Shown piece after piece: positions 39,346 through 51,185 of a stretch of DNA of 64,000 nt. Within the stretch, counting starts at the first letter, position 1. Every line of letters starts with the position of its first letter. Position numbers and translations under genes: made by a program. Origin of the DNA: JAHJQQ01 sp963737555 (lineage in GTDB: Bacteria; Pseudomonadota; Gammaproteobacteria; Thiohalobacterales; Thiohalobacteraceae); NCBI GenBank assembly GCA_963737555.1, contig CAVTTB010000003.1:1-64000 (forward strand), written 5' to 3'. The notes beneath the pieces are model-generated. The model did not search any database. It worked only from the letters and a program-made list of their open reading frames with translations, and was not told the DNA's origin.

Positions 39346-39832
39346 ATGAAACGACACACCGGATTCACCTTGATCGAACTGATTGTCACGCTGGTCGTGG
39401 CGGCGATACTTGATGACGCTCGCCGTGCCCAGTTTCAGGGACTTCCTCCTGAACAATCGGCTGACCACGACAGCCAACGAATTTACCGCCGCGGCCAACC
39501 TGGCCCGCAGCGAGGCCATCAAGCGCGGCCGCAACGCCTATATCACCAGCGCTGCCGGCACCAACTGGACCACCGGCTGGACCGTCTGGGTGGATAACGA
39601 CAGTGACGACGCTACCCAGGACGCCAATGAAGTGTTGCGCGTCACCCAGGCTTTCGAAGGGAACACCACCTTCACAAGCACGGGCAAGACACAATTCCGC
39701 TACAGCCCCTCGGGCCTGGTCGATGGAGCCGGCACTCTGAGACTCTGTGACAGCCGCACTGCAGAGACTGGCAGAGAGATTGATGTCTCAGCCGCCGGCC
39801 GCAGCAATATCCGAAACTATGTATGCCCGTAA
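39346..39832 (+). CDS. FimT/GspH-type minor pilin, cluster B, one frameshift
   Basis: The start MKRHTGFTLIELIVTLVVAA has a prepilin site. An extra T at 39410-39411 breaks the frame; its removal joins AAIL to MTLAVPSFRDFLLNNRLTTT and NLARSEAIKRGRNAYITSA, the GspH/FimT signature, ending VCP at 39832. About 160 residues. It is the first gene of the larger cluster with pilY1, with the order of the Pseudomonas fimT/fimU-pilVWXY1Y2E operon. Confidence 0.75.
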
Positions 39833-39852
39833 TAACCGGATTGGCAAAACAC

Positions 39853-40380
39853 ATGAATACACAGATTGGCCAACATAGCAGTATCAGACCCGCAACAGCG
39901 CAAGGCTTTACCTTGATTGAAGTGCTGATCGCGCTCGTCGTGTTATCGATTGGCCTGCTCGGGCTCGCAGGCCTGCAATCCGCCGGATTGCGCTTCAATC
40001 AAAGTGCATCCATGCGCACACAGGCGACTCAATTGGCCTATGACATGTCCGACCGCATGCGCGCCAACATGGTCGCCGTTGCAGCCGGCAATTATCTCGG
40101 AGCGGCTGGCGCCACCGCCAGCTGCCACACCACCAGCGGCTGCACGCCGGCCGCCATGGCCGCCGACGATCTGGCCGTGTGGAATGCCGCCATCACCCGC
40201 TACTTGCCCGACGGAGAAGGCCTGATCTGCCGTGATAACAGCCCGAACGACGGTGATAGCGCCGCTGATCCCGAGTGCGACAATGCCGCCGCCAGTCCCT
40301 TCGCCATCAAGATCTGGTGGGACGACGACCGCGACGGCAATCTCGATCCCGTACCGTTCGCCATCGCCTTCGAACCTTAA
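39853..40380 (+). CDS. pilV: PilV minor pilin, cluster B
   Basis: 175 residues from ATG 39853 (an upstream ATG at 39823 adds ten). AQGFTLIEVLIALVVLSIGL and AGLQSAGLRFNQSASMRTQA are the PilV prepilin and first helix. The mature part has paired cysteines (SCHTTSGCT, LICRD, PECDN). It is part of the minor-pilin tip complex that loads PilY1. It ends 2 bases before the pilW start. Confidence 0.8.
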   Translation: MNTQIGQHSSIRPATAQGFTLIEVLIALVVLSIGLLGLAGLQSAGLRFNQSASMRTQATQLAYDMSDRMRANMVAVAAGNYLGAAGATASCHTTSGCTPAAMAADDLAVWNAAITRYLPDGEGLICRDNSPNDGDSAADPECDNAAASPFAIKIWWDDDRDGNLDPVPFAIAFEP

Positions 40381-40382
40381 GG

Positions 40383-41412
40383 ATGACCCCGATGGATATG
40401 CGCCTCTATTCACCCAGACAACGCGGCTTCTCCCTGGTGGAGATCATGGTCGCGGTGACCTTGAGCCTGGTCCTGATGGCCGGCGTTATGCAGATTTATC
40501 TATCTTCAAAACAGAGCTTCCGTATGCAGGAGGCGCTCTCCCGGGTACAGGAGAACGGGCGCTTCGCCTTGGAGTTTCTCAGCCGCGATATCCGCATGGC
40601 CGATTTTTGGGGGTGCGCGAACTTCGACACTGTCACCAACAATCTGGACGCTGCCGGCGGCACAGGCTATATCGACTACTCGCAGGGAGGAGTGTCCGCG
40701 ACCGACGACGACGGACTCAACGGTTCCGATACCATCACACTGCGCGGCGCCTTCGGCACCAGCCTGACACTGTTGCCGAACGGCGCAGCAGGCTATGGCC
40801 CCCTGCAATCCTCGGTCATTACGACGACCACTGGCAATGGACTGAACCAATGCGACATCCTGCTGGTTGCGGATTGCACGGCCGCCGATGTCTTCCAGCT
40901 GACCAACACCAACACCAATGGCAGCGGCCAGATCGTACACAATACCGGCGCCACGTGTTCGCCCGGCAATTACAATCCGGGCAGCTGCTCCGGCGGCAAT
41001 GCACACTGCCTGTCGAAAATCTACGGCGGCGACGCTGGCATCTACCGCATGCAACAGCTGGCGTATTCGCTACGGAATGGCGGCCAAGGACAACCCGCGC
41101 TCTGGCGTGATCAGACCACCAGCACGCACGCAATCCCTGGAACTCGTCGATGGCATCGCCGACTTGCAGTTCCAGTACGGCGTCGATACCAATGATGACG
41201 CCACGGCGAACTACTACATCCCGTACAACGCCGCTATCGATATGGATAACGTCGTCAGCGTGCGCGTCTGGGTGCTTTCGCGCAGCTACGAGGACAACCT
41301 GACGCCGGCTCCGCAGACCTATGAATGGGAAACCGGCCCGGTCACTGCCGGCGACAACCGGCTGTATCAGGTCTTCACCACCACGGTCACACTGCGTAAC
41401 CGCGTGCAGTGA
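40383..41412 (+). CDS. pilW: PilW minor pilin, cluster B, one frameshift
   Basis: About 343 residues. RGFSLVEIMVAVTLSLVLMA is the prepilin segment; ENGRFALEFLSRDIRMADFW is the PilW hallmark. The frame changes near 41130, after DQTTSTHA, to a second frame reading SLELVDGIADLQFQYGVDTN and ending TLRNRVQ. PilW is a minor pilin needed for pilus priming and PilY1 display. The gene ends 10 bases before pilX. Confidence 0.8.
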
Positions 41413-41422
41413 GGGATTAACC

Positions 41423-41957
41423 ATGAATCACCCGGCATTGAATGCAATGACGTCCAACTACCCGGCCTCGCAGCGCGGCGCCGTGCTCATCGTTAGCCTG
41501 CTGATTCTGCTGATCCTGACCGTCATTGGTGTCAGCAGCATGCAGTCGTCCACGCTCGAAGAGAAAATGGCCAGCAACAGCCGCGACCGCAATATTGGCT
41601 TCCAGTCCGCGGAAACGGCGATGCGCGAGGCGGAAACATATATTGAGAGTCTGGTCACGACCGGTGGCTTCACCAACGCCAACGGCCTGTATGCCGAGAT
41701 CGCCGATGAACCCGACCCGTATGCCGTCGCGACCTGGACGACATCGGGAAGTACACGCACGGCGACGCCGCCCGGCGGCAGCGCCGCGGCGCAGTACTTC
41801 ATCACCTTGGCCGGCACCATCACCGACCCCGGCGCGATGGATCTTCCTCCCGCCGCGCGCGGACATCACCATCTTCCGCATCACTGCACGGGGCCGCGGC
41901 GCAACCGCCGACGGCGCCGAGGTCATACTGCGGAGTTACTACGGACGGAAGATGTAA
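41423..41957 (+). CDS. pilX: PilX minor pilin, cluster B, one frameshift
   Basis: About 178 residues, normal for PilX. SQRGAVLIVSLLILLILTVI and GVSSMQSSTLEEKMASNSRD are the PilX N-terminus. An indel near 41845 moves the frame so that the end reads RADITIFRITARGRGATADG and ILRSYYGRKM. PilX interacts with PilV, PilW and PilY1 at the pilus tip. Confidence 0.8.
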
Positions 41958-41993
41958 CCTGCTCGGCTGCTGTTAGCTCATAGAGGATTGCTT

Positions 41994-44900
41994 ATGAACA
42001 ACTCCACTCATACGACTCAGGCCTTCAAGCTGCGTCCTCTGATCGCCGCCTTGGCGCTCACCTCTACGATGCTGAATGCAGCGCCCGGAACCTTGGCGGA
42101 TTCGCCGTTGTATCTGACCAACTCGGTGCAGCCCAATATCCTGTTCATTATCGACGATTCGGGCAGTATGGACTGGGAGGTGCAGATGTCGAAGGGCGCC
42201 ATCACTGCGTATGGCGACGACAATAACAGCGGCAATCTTGATTTCACACCTGATGACACCACCGAGCAGCTCGAACTGTGCATCGGCTACAACGTGCTTG
42301 CCTTCAATCCTAACGTGACCTACACCGCCTGGGCAGGCAAGGACGATGCCGGCAATACCTATCCGGCCAGCATGTCGTTCACGGCGGCACGCCAGGATCC
42401 ATACTCTGCATCCGGGAGCACCACCAATCTGACCGGCCACGTCTACTACGCATGGACCGACAGCGACAGCGACGGTGCCTACGACGCCGGCGAATGCGCG
42501 ACGACCTCCACGAGCATAGCAGCGGCGCAACAGACCAATTATGCCAACTGGTACAGCTATTACCGCAAACGCGAATTCGTCGCCAAGCGCGCCGTATCTG
42601 AGCTCATCAAGAATTCGACCACCCGCATGGGCCTATCGACCCTGCACAACAACAACACCGTGCGCACACTGGTCACGGATGTGGATGACCTCACAACACC
42701 GGTCGACTCCACCGCCCAAACCAACAAACAGACCCTGCTCAACAACCTGTTCCGCATCAATTCCTCTGGCGGCACGCCGCTGCGTTCGGCACTACGAGAC
42801 GCTGGCGAATATTTCAAGGGCAACAGCAGTTGGGGCTCCACCCCGATCCTATCCGCCGGCCAGGGTGGCGCCTGTCAGCAAAATTTCACCGTACTCATGT
42901 CCGACGGTTACTGGAACGGCGATAGCGGTTTCGACATCGGCGATCAGGACAGCAGCCCTACGCCCTGGGCAGGCGGCACCTATGCCGACGGCGCCACCAC
43001 CTGGTCCAATACCCTGGCCGACGTGGCAATGAAATATTACAAGGAAGATCTATCGTCACTCACCGACAGTGTGCCGGTCACCAGCGTCGATCCGCAGAAT
43101 CTGGGCACCAGCAAGATGCACCAGCACATGGTGACGTTCACCGCCGCATTCGGCGTGGACGGTACCCTGTCTGCCGGGCCGACCAGTTCGACCGGCACGT
43201 TCAACTGGCCGCAACCTGTCGCCGATACCCAGACGGCCATCGATGATATGCGCCATGCCGCCTGGAACGGCCGTGGCGACTTCCTCAGCGCGCAGGACCC
43301 CCAGTCGCTGATCAACGGCCTGGGCGCAGCGTTCGCTGCCATCAGCGGACGCACATCATCGGCGGCCTCGGTGGCCTTCAACACCACGTCGCTGTCGGCG
43401 GAATCGGAGGTCTACCTGGCGCTGTTCAACAGTGATAAATGGAGCGGCGACCTGTACTCCTACGCGCTGGATCCTGAAACCGGCGAAATTGCCGACGATA
43501 CTACCTGGAAGGCGAGTGTTCCGTTGAATCAGCGCAACCTGGCCAGCGACCCGCGCACGATCTACACCTGGAACGGCAGTGACGGCGCGGCCTTCCAGTG
43601 GGCGAACCTGACCACGGCCCAGAAGAACGATTTCCGCACCAATTCCAGCGGCGGTACCGACAATGAAGCGGCCGGTCTGGCGCGCTTCCACTACATGCGC
43701 GGCGACCGTGTCTGCGAACAGAGCTATACCGGCACGAGCGCCTCGATCGGTGCCAGCAGCGTCGCCACCTGCAGCTATGCGGTTGGCAGTGACACCTTTA
43801 CCACCAAGAATTTACGCAACCGTGATGGTCGACTCGGCGATATCGTGGATTCCTCGCCGGTCTATGTCGGCAAGCCCGCCTACGGCTGGCCGGATACTCT
43901 GAGCGGGACCACGCCCTACAAGAACTTTAAATTGGCCCACGCAAACCGCGCCGGCATGATCTACATCGGCGCCAACGACGGCATGCTGCACGGTTTCTCG
44001 GCGAGCACCGGCTCGGAGGTCATGTCCTATGTCCCGGGCTCAGTCTATTCCACGGTCAGCGGCTACGGCCTGCACACGCTGAGCGAATCGGCCTACAGCC
44101 ATAAGTTCTATGTCGACCTCACCCCCTCGGTGGTCGATGCCTACGTCAAGACCACCGCTGCCGGCACAGCGGGCTGGAATACCATTCTCATCGGTGGCTT
44201 GCGCGCCGGCGGCCGCGGCCTGTTCGCCCTGGACGTGACCTCGCCCTCCTTCAATGAAAGCGGTACAACCCCGGCGGACAAAGTGATGTGGGAATTCACC
44301 AGCGCCAACGACGCCGATCTCGGCTACACCTTCAGCCAGGTGTCCATCGTGCCCATGAACAACGGTAAATGGGCTGCCATCTTCGGCAACGGCTACAACG
44401 ACACCGGCACCGGGCAGGCGTCCTTGTTCATCCTCTTCATCGAGGAGGGATTGGATGGGACCTGGAGCGCGACCGACTACAAGAAGCTCTCCACCGGTGT
44501 CGGCAGCACCACCGACCGCAACGGTCTGGCGTCTCCGTCGGTCATCGACACTAACGGCGACTACAAGGCCGACCGCATCTACGCCGGCGACCTCCTAGGC
44601 AATATGTGGGTATTCGACGTATCCGGCAGCAATACCGACGGCTGGGGGCTGAGGCCTACAAGTCGGGTACAACCCCGCGCCCGCTGTTTACTGCGCAGTC
44701 CAATCAACCCATCACCGCCCGTCCGATCATCGTGCGCAATCAGGCCATACCGACCTCGAACGCCAATACACCGAACGTTCTGGTCCTGTTCGGCACCGGG
44801 CAGTATCTCGTCTCCAATGACAACAATACGTCGTATCAACAGTCCTTCTATGGCATCTGGGACTCCGGCACTGGCCAGTTGACGCAGACCAATCTGATCC

Positions 44901-45409
44901 AGCAGACCATCGGCACCGGCACAACCAACGGGGGCGCAAGTGCGCGAACCCTGACGTCGTACGGCGTGAACTACGGTGCCGGCGACAAGGGGTGGTACAT
45001 GAATCTGCCCACGAGTGGGGAACGCGTCGTGAGCAGTGCCATGGCCCGTGGCGACAATGTGTACTTCAGTACCATCATACCCGGCTCGGATGCCTGCACC
45101 TTCGGTGGTACCAGCTGGCTGATGGTGGCAGATATGCAGACAGGCGGAGCACCTGCGAATGCGGCCATCGATATCGACGGCGACGGTATCGTCGATGAAT
45201 TCGATGAGATCTCGGACCCTGCCACGCCCGACGATCCGGACGACGATATGCGGCACGCAGAAGACAGTCTGATTACTTCCGCAGAAGACCAGGGTGACCG
45301 GCTTTACATGGGATCGTCTGATGGCAACATCGTCGATATTACGGCCGAACATCTGGGAGAGCGAACCAGAACTGGCCGTCTGTCCTGGGAAGAGCTCATA
45401 CGGCAGTAA
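41994..45409 (+). CDS. pilY1: PilY1 pilus-tip adhesin, one frameshift
   Basis: About 1138 residues. A signal peptide (about residues 1-37) is followed by a von Willebrand A-type domain with metal site DDSGSM at residues 54-59. The C-terminal part is the beta-propeller typical of PilY1, with SSPVYVGKPAYGWPD, LIGGLRAGGRGLFALDVTSP and, near the end, the Ca-binding-like loop DIDGDGIVDEFDE. An indel near 44645 shifts the frame between DVSGSNTDGWG and EAYKSGTTPRPL. PilY1 sits at the pilus tip, controls retraction and mediates attachment and surface sensing. RBS AGAGG precedes ATG 41994. Confidence 0.85.
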
Positions 45410-45450
45410 GCCGGCACCAGCACCAGTAACGGAATTGAGAGGAACGCACG

Positions 45451-45789
45451 ATGAAAATGTTGCTTGGTTTCATGACCACAATCTGCCTGCTGCTGGCACA
45501 ACCGGTGCTGGCAGGCTTTCCGGACTGGTATCCCAAGGACGGTTTCCAACACTATGGGAAGGTCGACGACGTGGATGCGGCTAATAAGTCTCTCATCATC
45601 AATGACCGTGAATACCACTACACGGATAAGACGCTGGTGCACTCGCTCTCGGAACCCGCGGATTCGCTCGGCAGGCTCCGGAAGAGTGCTATGGTGGGCT
45701 TCACTTACGATATGAGCAGCGAAGGCGCCAAGCAGCTCCTGGAAGTCTGGCTGCTGCCGGAAAACTATTCTCGGGACGAAGACAATTGA
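45451..45789 (+). CDS. PilY2-like small exported protein
   Basis: 112 residues. MKMLLGFMTTICLLLAQPVL is a signal peptide. The mature part reads GKVDDVDAANKSLIINDREY and SAMVGFTYDMSSEGAKQLLE, a small beta domain. Its position between pilY1 and pilE, its size and its export signal correspond to PilY2 of Pseudomonas, whose role in pilus biogenesis is poorly defined. Sequence similarity to PilY2 was not tested. Confidence 0.55.
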   Translation: MKMLLGFMTTICLLLAQPVLAGFPDWYPKDGFQHYGKVDDVDAANKSLIINDREYHYTDKTLVHSLSEPADSLGRLRKSAMVGFTYDMSSEGAKQLLEVWLLPENYSRDEDN

Positions 45790-45829
45790 GATCGCCGGTC
45801 GTCACGACCTTACCATTAGGGAGAACATC

Positions 45830-46249
45830 ATGAGGAAGGCACAGGGTTTCACACTTATCGAGTTGATGATCGTCGTGGCTATCATCGGTATTCTTGCCTC
45901 CATCGCCTACCCTTCCTACATGGATTCGGTGCGCAAGAGCCGTCGCGGTGACTGCGCCGGCGCCTTAGCTGGGCTGGCTAATGCCATGGAGCGTTACTTC
46001 ACGGTCAACAACACCTATGTGGGTGCGGCGGTCGGCGCCGGCGGTATTCCCGGGCAATGTCCGGTCGATGGCGGCACGGCAACATACAACCTGGAAATAT
46101 CCGCCCAAGCGGCGTCCACGTACACCATTCAGGCAGTACCCACGGGGGCACAAGCCAACGACAAATGCGGTACGCTGACGCTGACCAACACCGGCGTCAA
46201 AGACATCTCTGGTGCCGAATCGGGACTAACTTGGGAGGACTGCTGGTAA
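45830..46249 (+). CDS. pilE: PilE minor pilin
   Basis: 139 residues. AQGFTLIELMIVVAIIGILA is a textbook type IV prepilin signal with E5. KSRRGDCAGALAGLANAMER is the PilE segment, and the end has C-terminal cysteines (NDKCGTLTL, WEDCW). It is last in cluster B and converges with ispH ten bases away. It links the non-core tip complex to the pilus shaft in the Pseudomonas model. Confidence 0.85.
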   Translation: MRKAQGFTLIELMIVVAIIGILASIAYPSYMDSVRKSRRGDCAGALAGLANAMERYFTVNNTYVGAAVGAGGIPGQCPVDGGTATYNLEISAQAASTYTIQAVPTGAQANDKCGTLTLTNTGVKDISGAESGLTWEDCW

Positions 46250-46259
46250 GCCCTCGCCC

Positions 46260-47209
46260 TCATGCGCCGCGCCGCAGCGCCTGCGGCAACGCGAACGTAA
46301 TCGTCTCCTCGCGCCCGTGCTGCTCCTCGGTGAGCTGCGCGCCGCGAGCCTGCAACGCTCGATCACCTGCGGCACCAGCATCTCCGGCGCGGAGGCGCCG
46401 GCGGTGACACCGATCACGGGCTTGCCATCCAGCCATGCGTCGGATCTGGTCGGCGTTGTCGATCAGATAAGCAGGCACCGCCATGACGTTCGCCGAGTCT
46501 CGCGCAGACGATTGGAATTGGAGCTGTTGATGCGAGCCCACCACCAGGATCAGATCGCACTGGCGCACCAGTTCTTTCACGGCATCCTGACGATTCTGCG
46601 TGGCGTAACAGATATCGTCCTTGCTGCGGACCGATGATGGCCGGGAAAGCGTGCGCTGCAGGGCCTCGATAATGCGCGCCGTGTCATCCATGGACAGCGT
46701 GGTCTGGGTAACGAAGGCAAGTGTTCGGGATTGCTGCACGACGAGCTTCGCCGACATCGTCCGGTGTTTCGACCAGATAGATGCCGCCGTTCGCCGCGCG
46801 GGTCGATACTGGCCCATGGTGCCTTCCACTTCAGGATGACCGGTATGGCCGATGAGGATGCACCTCGCGCCCTGCCTGGGCATGACGCGCCACTTCCAGA
46901 TGCACCTTGGTCACCAGCGGACAGGTGGCATCGAAGACGCGCAGTCCGCGCGCCTGCGCCTCATCCCGCACCGCGCGCGCCACGCCGTGGGCGCTGAAGA
47001 TCACCGTCGCGCCGTCCGGCACCTCGGACAGTTCCTCGACGAAGATCGCGCCGCGCGCGCGCAGTCCCTCGACCACGAAGCGGTTGTGCACCACCTCGTG
47101 GCGCACATAGATCGGCGCGCCGAACAAGGTCGAGCGCGCGCTCGACGATATCGATGGCGCGGTCGACACCGGCACAGAAACCGCGCGGATTGGCGAGTAG
47201 GATTTTCAT
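46260..47209 (-). CDS. ispH: 4-hydroxy-3-methylbut-2-enyl diphosphate reductase IspH, frame broken
   Basis: Last step of the MEP isoprenoid pathway, an Fe-S enzyme making IPP and DMAPP. The start MKILLANPRGFCAGVDRAID has the first cluster cysteine. FSAHGVARAVRDEAQARGL and FDATCPLVTKVHLEVARHA carry the second, and SKDDICYATQNRQDAVKELV the third. The end EETITFALPQALR is the usual C-terminus. Indels near 47120, 46855, 46760, 46440 and 46350. It is essential in bacteria that use this pathway, so the breaks are probably sequence errors. Same strand and order as lspA-fkpB-ispH elsewhere. Confidence 0.9.
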
Positions 47210-47363
47210 AGGTGATTCAAATTCCGCTAGTCGATTTCAACCCGCTTAAACGTGGAAGACCCGCGAGGGTCGCAATGATAAAACCGCGCCTCCTTCCGCT
47301 GCGCTCCATCCGGGTCTCTGCTATCTACGGCGCAGCGCCTCACCTTCAGGCCGCAACTCGTCA

Positions 47364-47816
47364 TCAGATATTTCTTGGTGGCTCTACCGAAAGAATCTCC
47401 GACTCGAAAATAATCGGCTTTCCGGCCAGTGGGTGATTCAGATCGATCTGCACGCGATCGGCCTCGACCGCCAACACCAAGGCGGCAACCTCTTCATCAT
47501 TCGGCCCGACGAAACCCACCAGTGTGCCGGGTTGCAGCAGCATATCCGCAGGGAATTGCTCGCGCGGCATCCAACCCACGGCCTCGGCATCATGCGCGCC
47601 ATAGGCCTGATCGGGGTGCAGCGTCAACGTCTGGCGTTGTCCAGCACGCATGCCATACAGCGCCAACTCCAAGCCATACACCAGCGTACCGTCGCCAATG
47701 ACACACTCCAGCGGCTCCGCCTCAAACGTGCTTTCCGCCACCGTGCCATCAGCGAGTTTGAGCGCCAGGTGCAGACATACGCGACTGCCCGGTTGAATTT
47801 GCGCGGGATGAATCAC
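47364..47816 (-). CDS. fkpB: FKBP-type peptidyl-prolyl isomerase FkpB/SlpA
   Basis: 150 residues, GTG start at 47816 overlapping the lspA stop (GTGA). The FKBP parts ALKLADGTVAESTFEAEPLE and GDGTLVYGLELALYGMRAGQ flank an IF-domain insert (HPDQAYGAHDAEAV, MPREQFP), as in SlpA. It is a cytoplasmic proline isomerase and chaperone. The ileS-lspA-fkpB-ispH order is conserved in gammaproteobacteria. 154 bases without a gene separate it from ispH. Confidence 0.9.
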   Translation of the reverse strand: MIHPAQIQPGSRVCLHLALKLADGTVAESTFEAEPLECVIGDGTLVYGLELALYGMRAGQRQTLTLHPDQAYGAHDAEAVGWMPREQFPADMLLQPGTLVGFVGPNDEEVAALVLAVEADRVQIDLNHPLAGKPIIFESEILSVEPPRNI

Positions 47817-48304
47817 GTGGTGCAGTCCTTATCGCCACGCAGACCTGCGAGCACGACCAACACCGCACCGACCAGGATCGCGGAATCGGCGATATTGAAG
47901 GCCGGCCAATGCCAACCGGCGTAATGCCAGTCGATGAAGTCAATCACATGACCGTACAGGGCACGGTCGATGAGATTACCAATCGCACCGCCGAGGATCA
48001 GTGACAGGCCGACGGCATTTTGCGTTGCATCCGCACGCAGCTTGCGCAGCCAGACCACGATGATGACCACGGCGACGAGCCCAATCCCGAGAAAGAAGAA
48101 ACGCTGCCAGCCGCCTGCCTCGGCGAGAAAACTGAAGGCCGCGCCGCGATTGTAGGCGAGCGTGAGATTGAACCAGGGCAGCAATTCAATTTGACCCTGT
48201 CGCAGCACCGCCTCGGCCCATTGCTTGCTCGCCTGATCCAGAATGATGACCAGCAGCGCCACCCATAACCAACGCAGCGCGGAACGCGCATGCGGCTCAC
48301 GCAT
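47813..48304 (-). CDS. lspA: Lipoprotein signal peptidase LspA
   Basis: 163 residues from ATG 48304, which lies in ATGCGTGA at the ileS stop. Four membrane segments are visible. The catalytic aspartates are in GGAIGNLIDRALYGHVIDFI and FNIADSAILVG; FNLTLAYNRGAAFSFLA is the conserved loop. It removes signal peptides of lipoproteins such as the one at 592-1044. An ORF start upstream at 48436 lies inside ileS and is not used. Confidence 0.9.
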   Translation of the reverse strand: MREPHARSALRWLWVALLVIILDQASKQWAEAVLRQGQIELLPWFNLTLAYNRGAAFSFLAEAGGWQRFFFLGIGLVAVVIIVVWLRKLRADATQNAVGLSLILGGAIGNLIDRALYGHVIDFIDWHYAGWHWPAFNIADSAILVGAVLVVLAGLRGDKDCTT

Positions 48305-51156
48305 AACGGCGTTGCTCACCGCTGCCGGCCACGTTGTCGATGCAACGGCCACACAGTTCCGGATGTTCGCTGTTGCTACCGACATCTTCACGATGATGCC
48401 AGCAGCGCACGCACTTGGCGTGCGTCGACGGCGCAACGATCACCCACGCCTCATCTCCTGAGGCAAGCGTGATGTGCACGGCGTTGTCCGGCGGCGTAGC
48501 GACAAGATGCACACGCGCATAGGAGGTCAACAGCACGAAGCGCAATTCATCCTCCAGACGCAACAACTGATCATGCAGCTCGCGGCACGCAATACAGATC
48601 GACCTCGGCATCCAGCGAGGAACCGATGCTGCCGGCCACGCGCAGACCTTCCAGCTCCTTGCGCGACGGCTTCACGCACCGCCATCACCTGTTTCCAGTA
48701 ATCCATGCCGTAACGCAGCGTCTCGGCCTCGTCCGCCAGGAACATCTCCGGCAGTTCATACCAGGTTTCCAGGAACACCGACTGCACGCGTTCACCGGGA
48801 ATAGACGCCCAGATCTCGTCGGCGGTGAAGCTGAGGATCGGCGCCAGCCAGCGCACCAGGGCCTCGACGATGTGGTACATCGCGGTCTGCGCGGAACGCC
48901 GCGCGAGGCTGTCGGCCTTGCTGGTGTACTGACGGTCCTTGATGACATCCAGATAAAAGCCGCCCAGATCGATCGCGCAGAAGTTGTGCACCTTCTGATA
49001 GATCAGGTGGAACTGATAGTTTCGTAGGCCGCTATGACTTCTTCCTGCAACTGACGCGCGCGATCCACCACCCAGCGATCCAGCGCCAACATGTGATCCG
49101 GACGCGACCGCGTGCTCGACCGGATCGAAGCCATTGAGATTGGCCAGCAGGAAGCGCGCGGTATTGCGCATGCGGCGATAGGCATCGGCGGTGCGTTTGA
49201 GGATTTCATCGGACACCGTCATTTCGCTGCGGTAATCGGTCGCCGCCACCCACAGGCGCAGAATATCGGCGCCCAGGTTCTTCATCACCTTCTGCGGCGC
49301 CACCACATTGCCCATGGACTTGGACATCTTCTGGCCCTTGGCATCGACGGTGAAGCCGTGGGTCAGCACGCCTGTGTACGGCGCCATGCCGTTCATCGCC
49401 ACCGACGTCAGCAGCGAGGACTGGAACCAGCCGCGATGCTGGTCGGAGCCTTCCAGATACAGATCGGCGGGACGACCCAGATCTGCTGCGCTGATCCAGC
49501 ACGGCGTGATGCGTGACACCGGAATCGAACCAGACATCCAGCGTATCGGTGACCTTGTCGTAGTGCGGCAGCTTCATCACCGAGCAGGTCTTGCGCGTCC
49601 AGTTCAAACCAGGCGTCGATGCCCTTGCGCTCAACCCGCTGCGCCACCTGCTTCGATCAGTCGCGCGGTGTGCGGATGCAATTCGCCGGTTTCCTTGTGC
49701 ACGAACAGCGCAATCGGCACGCCCCAGGTGCGCTGGCGCGAGATACACCAGTCGGGACGTTTCTCGACCATGCCTTCGATGCGCGCCTGACCCCAATCCG
49801 GCATCCACTGCACCGCGCTTGATCGACGCCAAGGCGCGTCGTCGCGCAGGCCGTTTTGATCCATGCCGATGAACCATTGCGGCGTGGCGCGGAAGATGAT
49901 CGGCGTCTTGTGGCGCCAGCAATGCGGATAGCTGTGCCGGATTTCCTCTTCGTGCAGCAACGCACCGCGCACCTTCAGCATCTCGATGACATCATCATTG
50001 GCCTTGAACACATGCTCGCCGGCGAAGAATTCGGTGTCGGGCAGAAACACGCCGTCACCGCCGACCGGGATTGTCGACCTCGAGGCCGTATTGCTGACCG
50101 ACCACATAGTCGTCCTGGCCATGACCGGGCGCGGTGTGCACGGCGCCGGTACCGGCTTCGGTGGTGACGTGATCGCCGAGGATGATCGGCACTTCGCGCT
50201 CGTAAAACGGATGCTGAAGCTTGAGACCTTCCAGATCGGCGCCCTTGCAGGTGGCGAGCACACTGTAGTTCTCGATGCCATAACGCAGCAGCGCGGCACC
50301 GTGCAGCGCCTCGGCAAGAATCAAACGCTCAGTGCCGTGCGCCGCTTCGCATTGCACCACGACATATTCCAGTTCCGGATGCAGCGCGACCGCCCGGTTG
50401 GCCGGCAGCGTCCACGGCGTGGTGGTCCAGATCACGATCGACAACGGACCTTTGCCTTCGCCGCGGCCTTGCTGGCTACAGCGCGCGAACAGCGGCCTCG
50501 TCGTCCAACACGGCAAAACGCACATCGATCGCCGGCGAGGTCTTGTCTTCGTATTCGACTTCCGCCTCGGCCAGGGCCGAACCGCAATCGGTACACCAGT
50601 GCACCGGCTTGAAGCCCTTGGTCAGATGACCGTTGGCGGCGATCTTGCCCAGCGAACGGATGATGTCCGCCTCGAATTTGAAATCCATGGTGAGATAGGG
50701 ATGATCCCAATCGCCACACACGCCCAGACGGATGAAGTCTTCCTTCTGTTTGGCGACCTGGCTCGCCGCATACTCGCGGCAGGCGGTGCGGAAGGTGGCG
50801 TGATCGACTTTACGACCGGCCTTGCCGATCTTCTTTTCGACCTTCAGTTCGATGGGCAGGCCGTGACAATCCCAGCCCGGCACATACGGCGCATCGAAAC
50901 CCGATAGCGTTTTGCTCTTGACGATGATGTCTTTGAGGATCTTGTTGACCGCATGACCGATGTGAATCTCGCCATTGGCATAGGGCGGACCGTCGTGCAG
51001 CACGAAGCGTGGACGCCCCGCGCCGGTCTCGCGCATGAGTCGATACAAACCCAGCGCATCCCAGTGCTTGAGCATCTCCGGCTCGCGATTGGCGAGATTG
51101 CCCTTCATCGGGAAATCGGTGTTCGGCAGGTTCAGTGTGTCTTTATAGTCGGCCAC
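48297..51156 (-). CDS. ileS: Isoleucyl-tRNA synthetase, frame broken
   Basis: About 950 residues, normal for bacterial IleS. The start MADYKDTLNLPNTDFPMKGN is followed by YANGEIHIGHAVNKILKDII (HIGH motif), VPGWDCHGLPIELKVEKKIG, the editing domain, GQKMSKSMGNVVAPQKVMKN (KMSKS motif, about 49330), and a C-terminal zinc site KCVRCWHHREDVGSNSEHPE with LCGRC. It charges tRNA-Ile. The N-terminal 600 bases are clean. Indels near 50490, 50070, 49815, 49650, 49590, 49490, 49110, 49020 and 48605. As an essential single-copy enzyme it must be intact in the cell. Confidence 0.95.
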
Positions 51157-51185
51157 GTGGGTGTCCTGATTAACTCTAAATTCGG

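Noticed and set aside
48297..51156. ileS as a true pseudogene
   Set aside because: All signature motifs are present and the gene is essential; no second copy is needed if the indels are errors.
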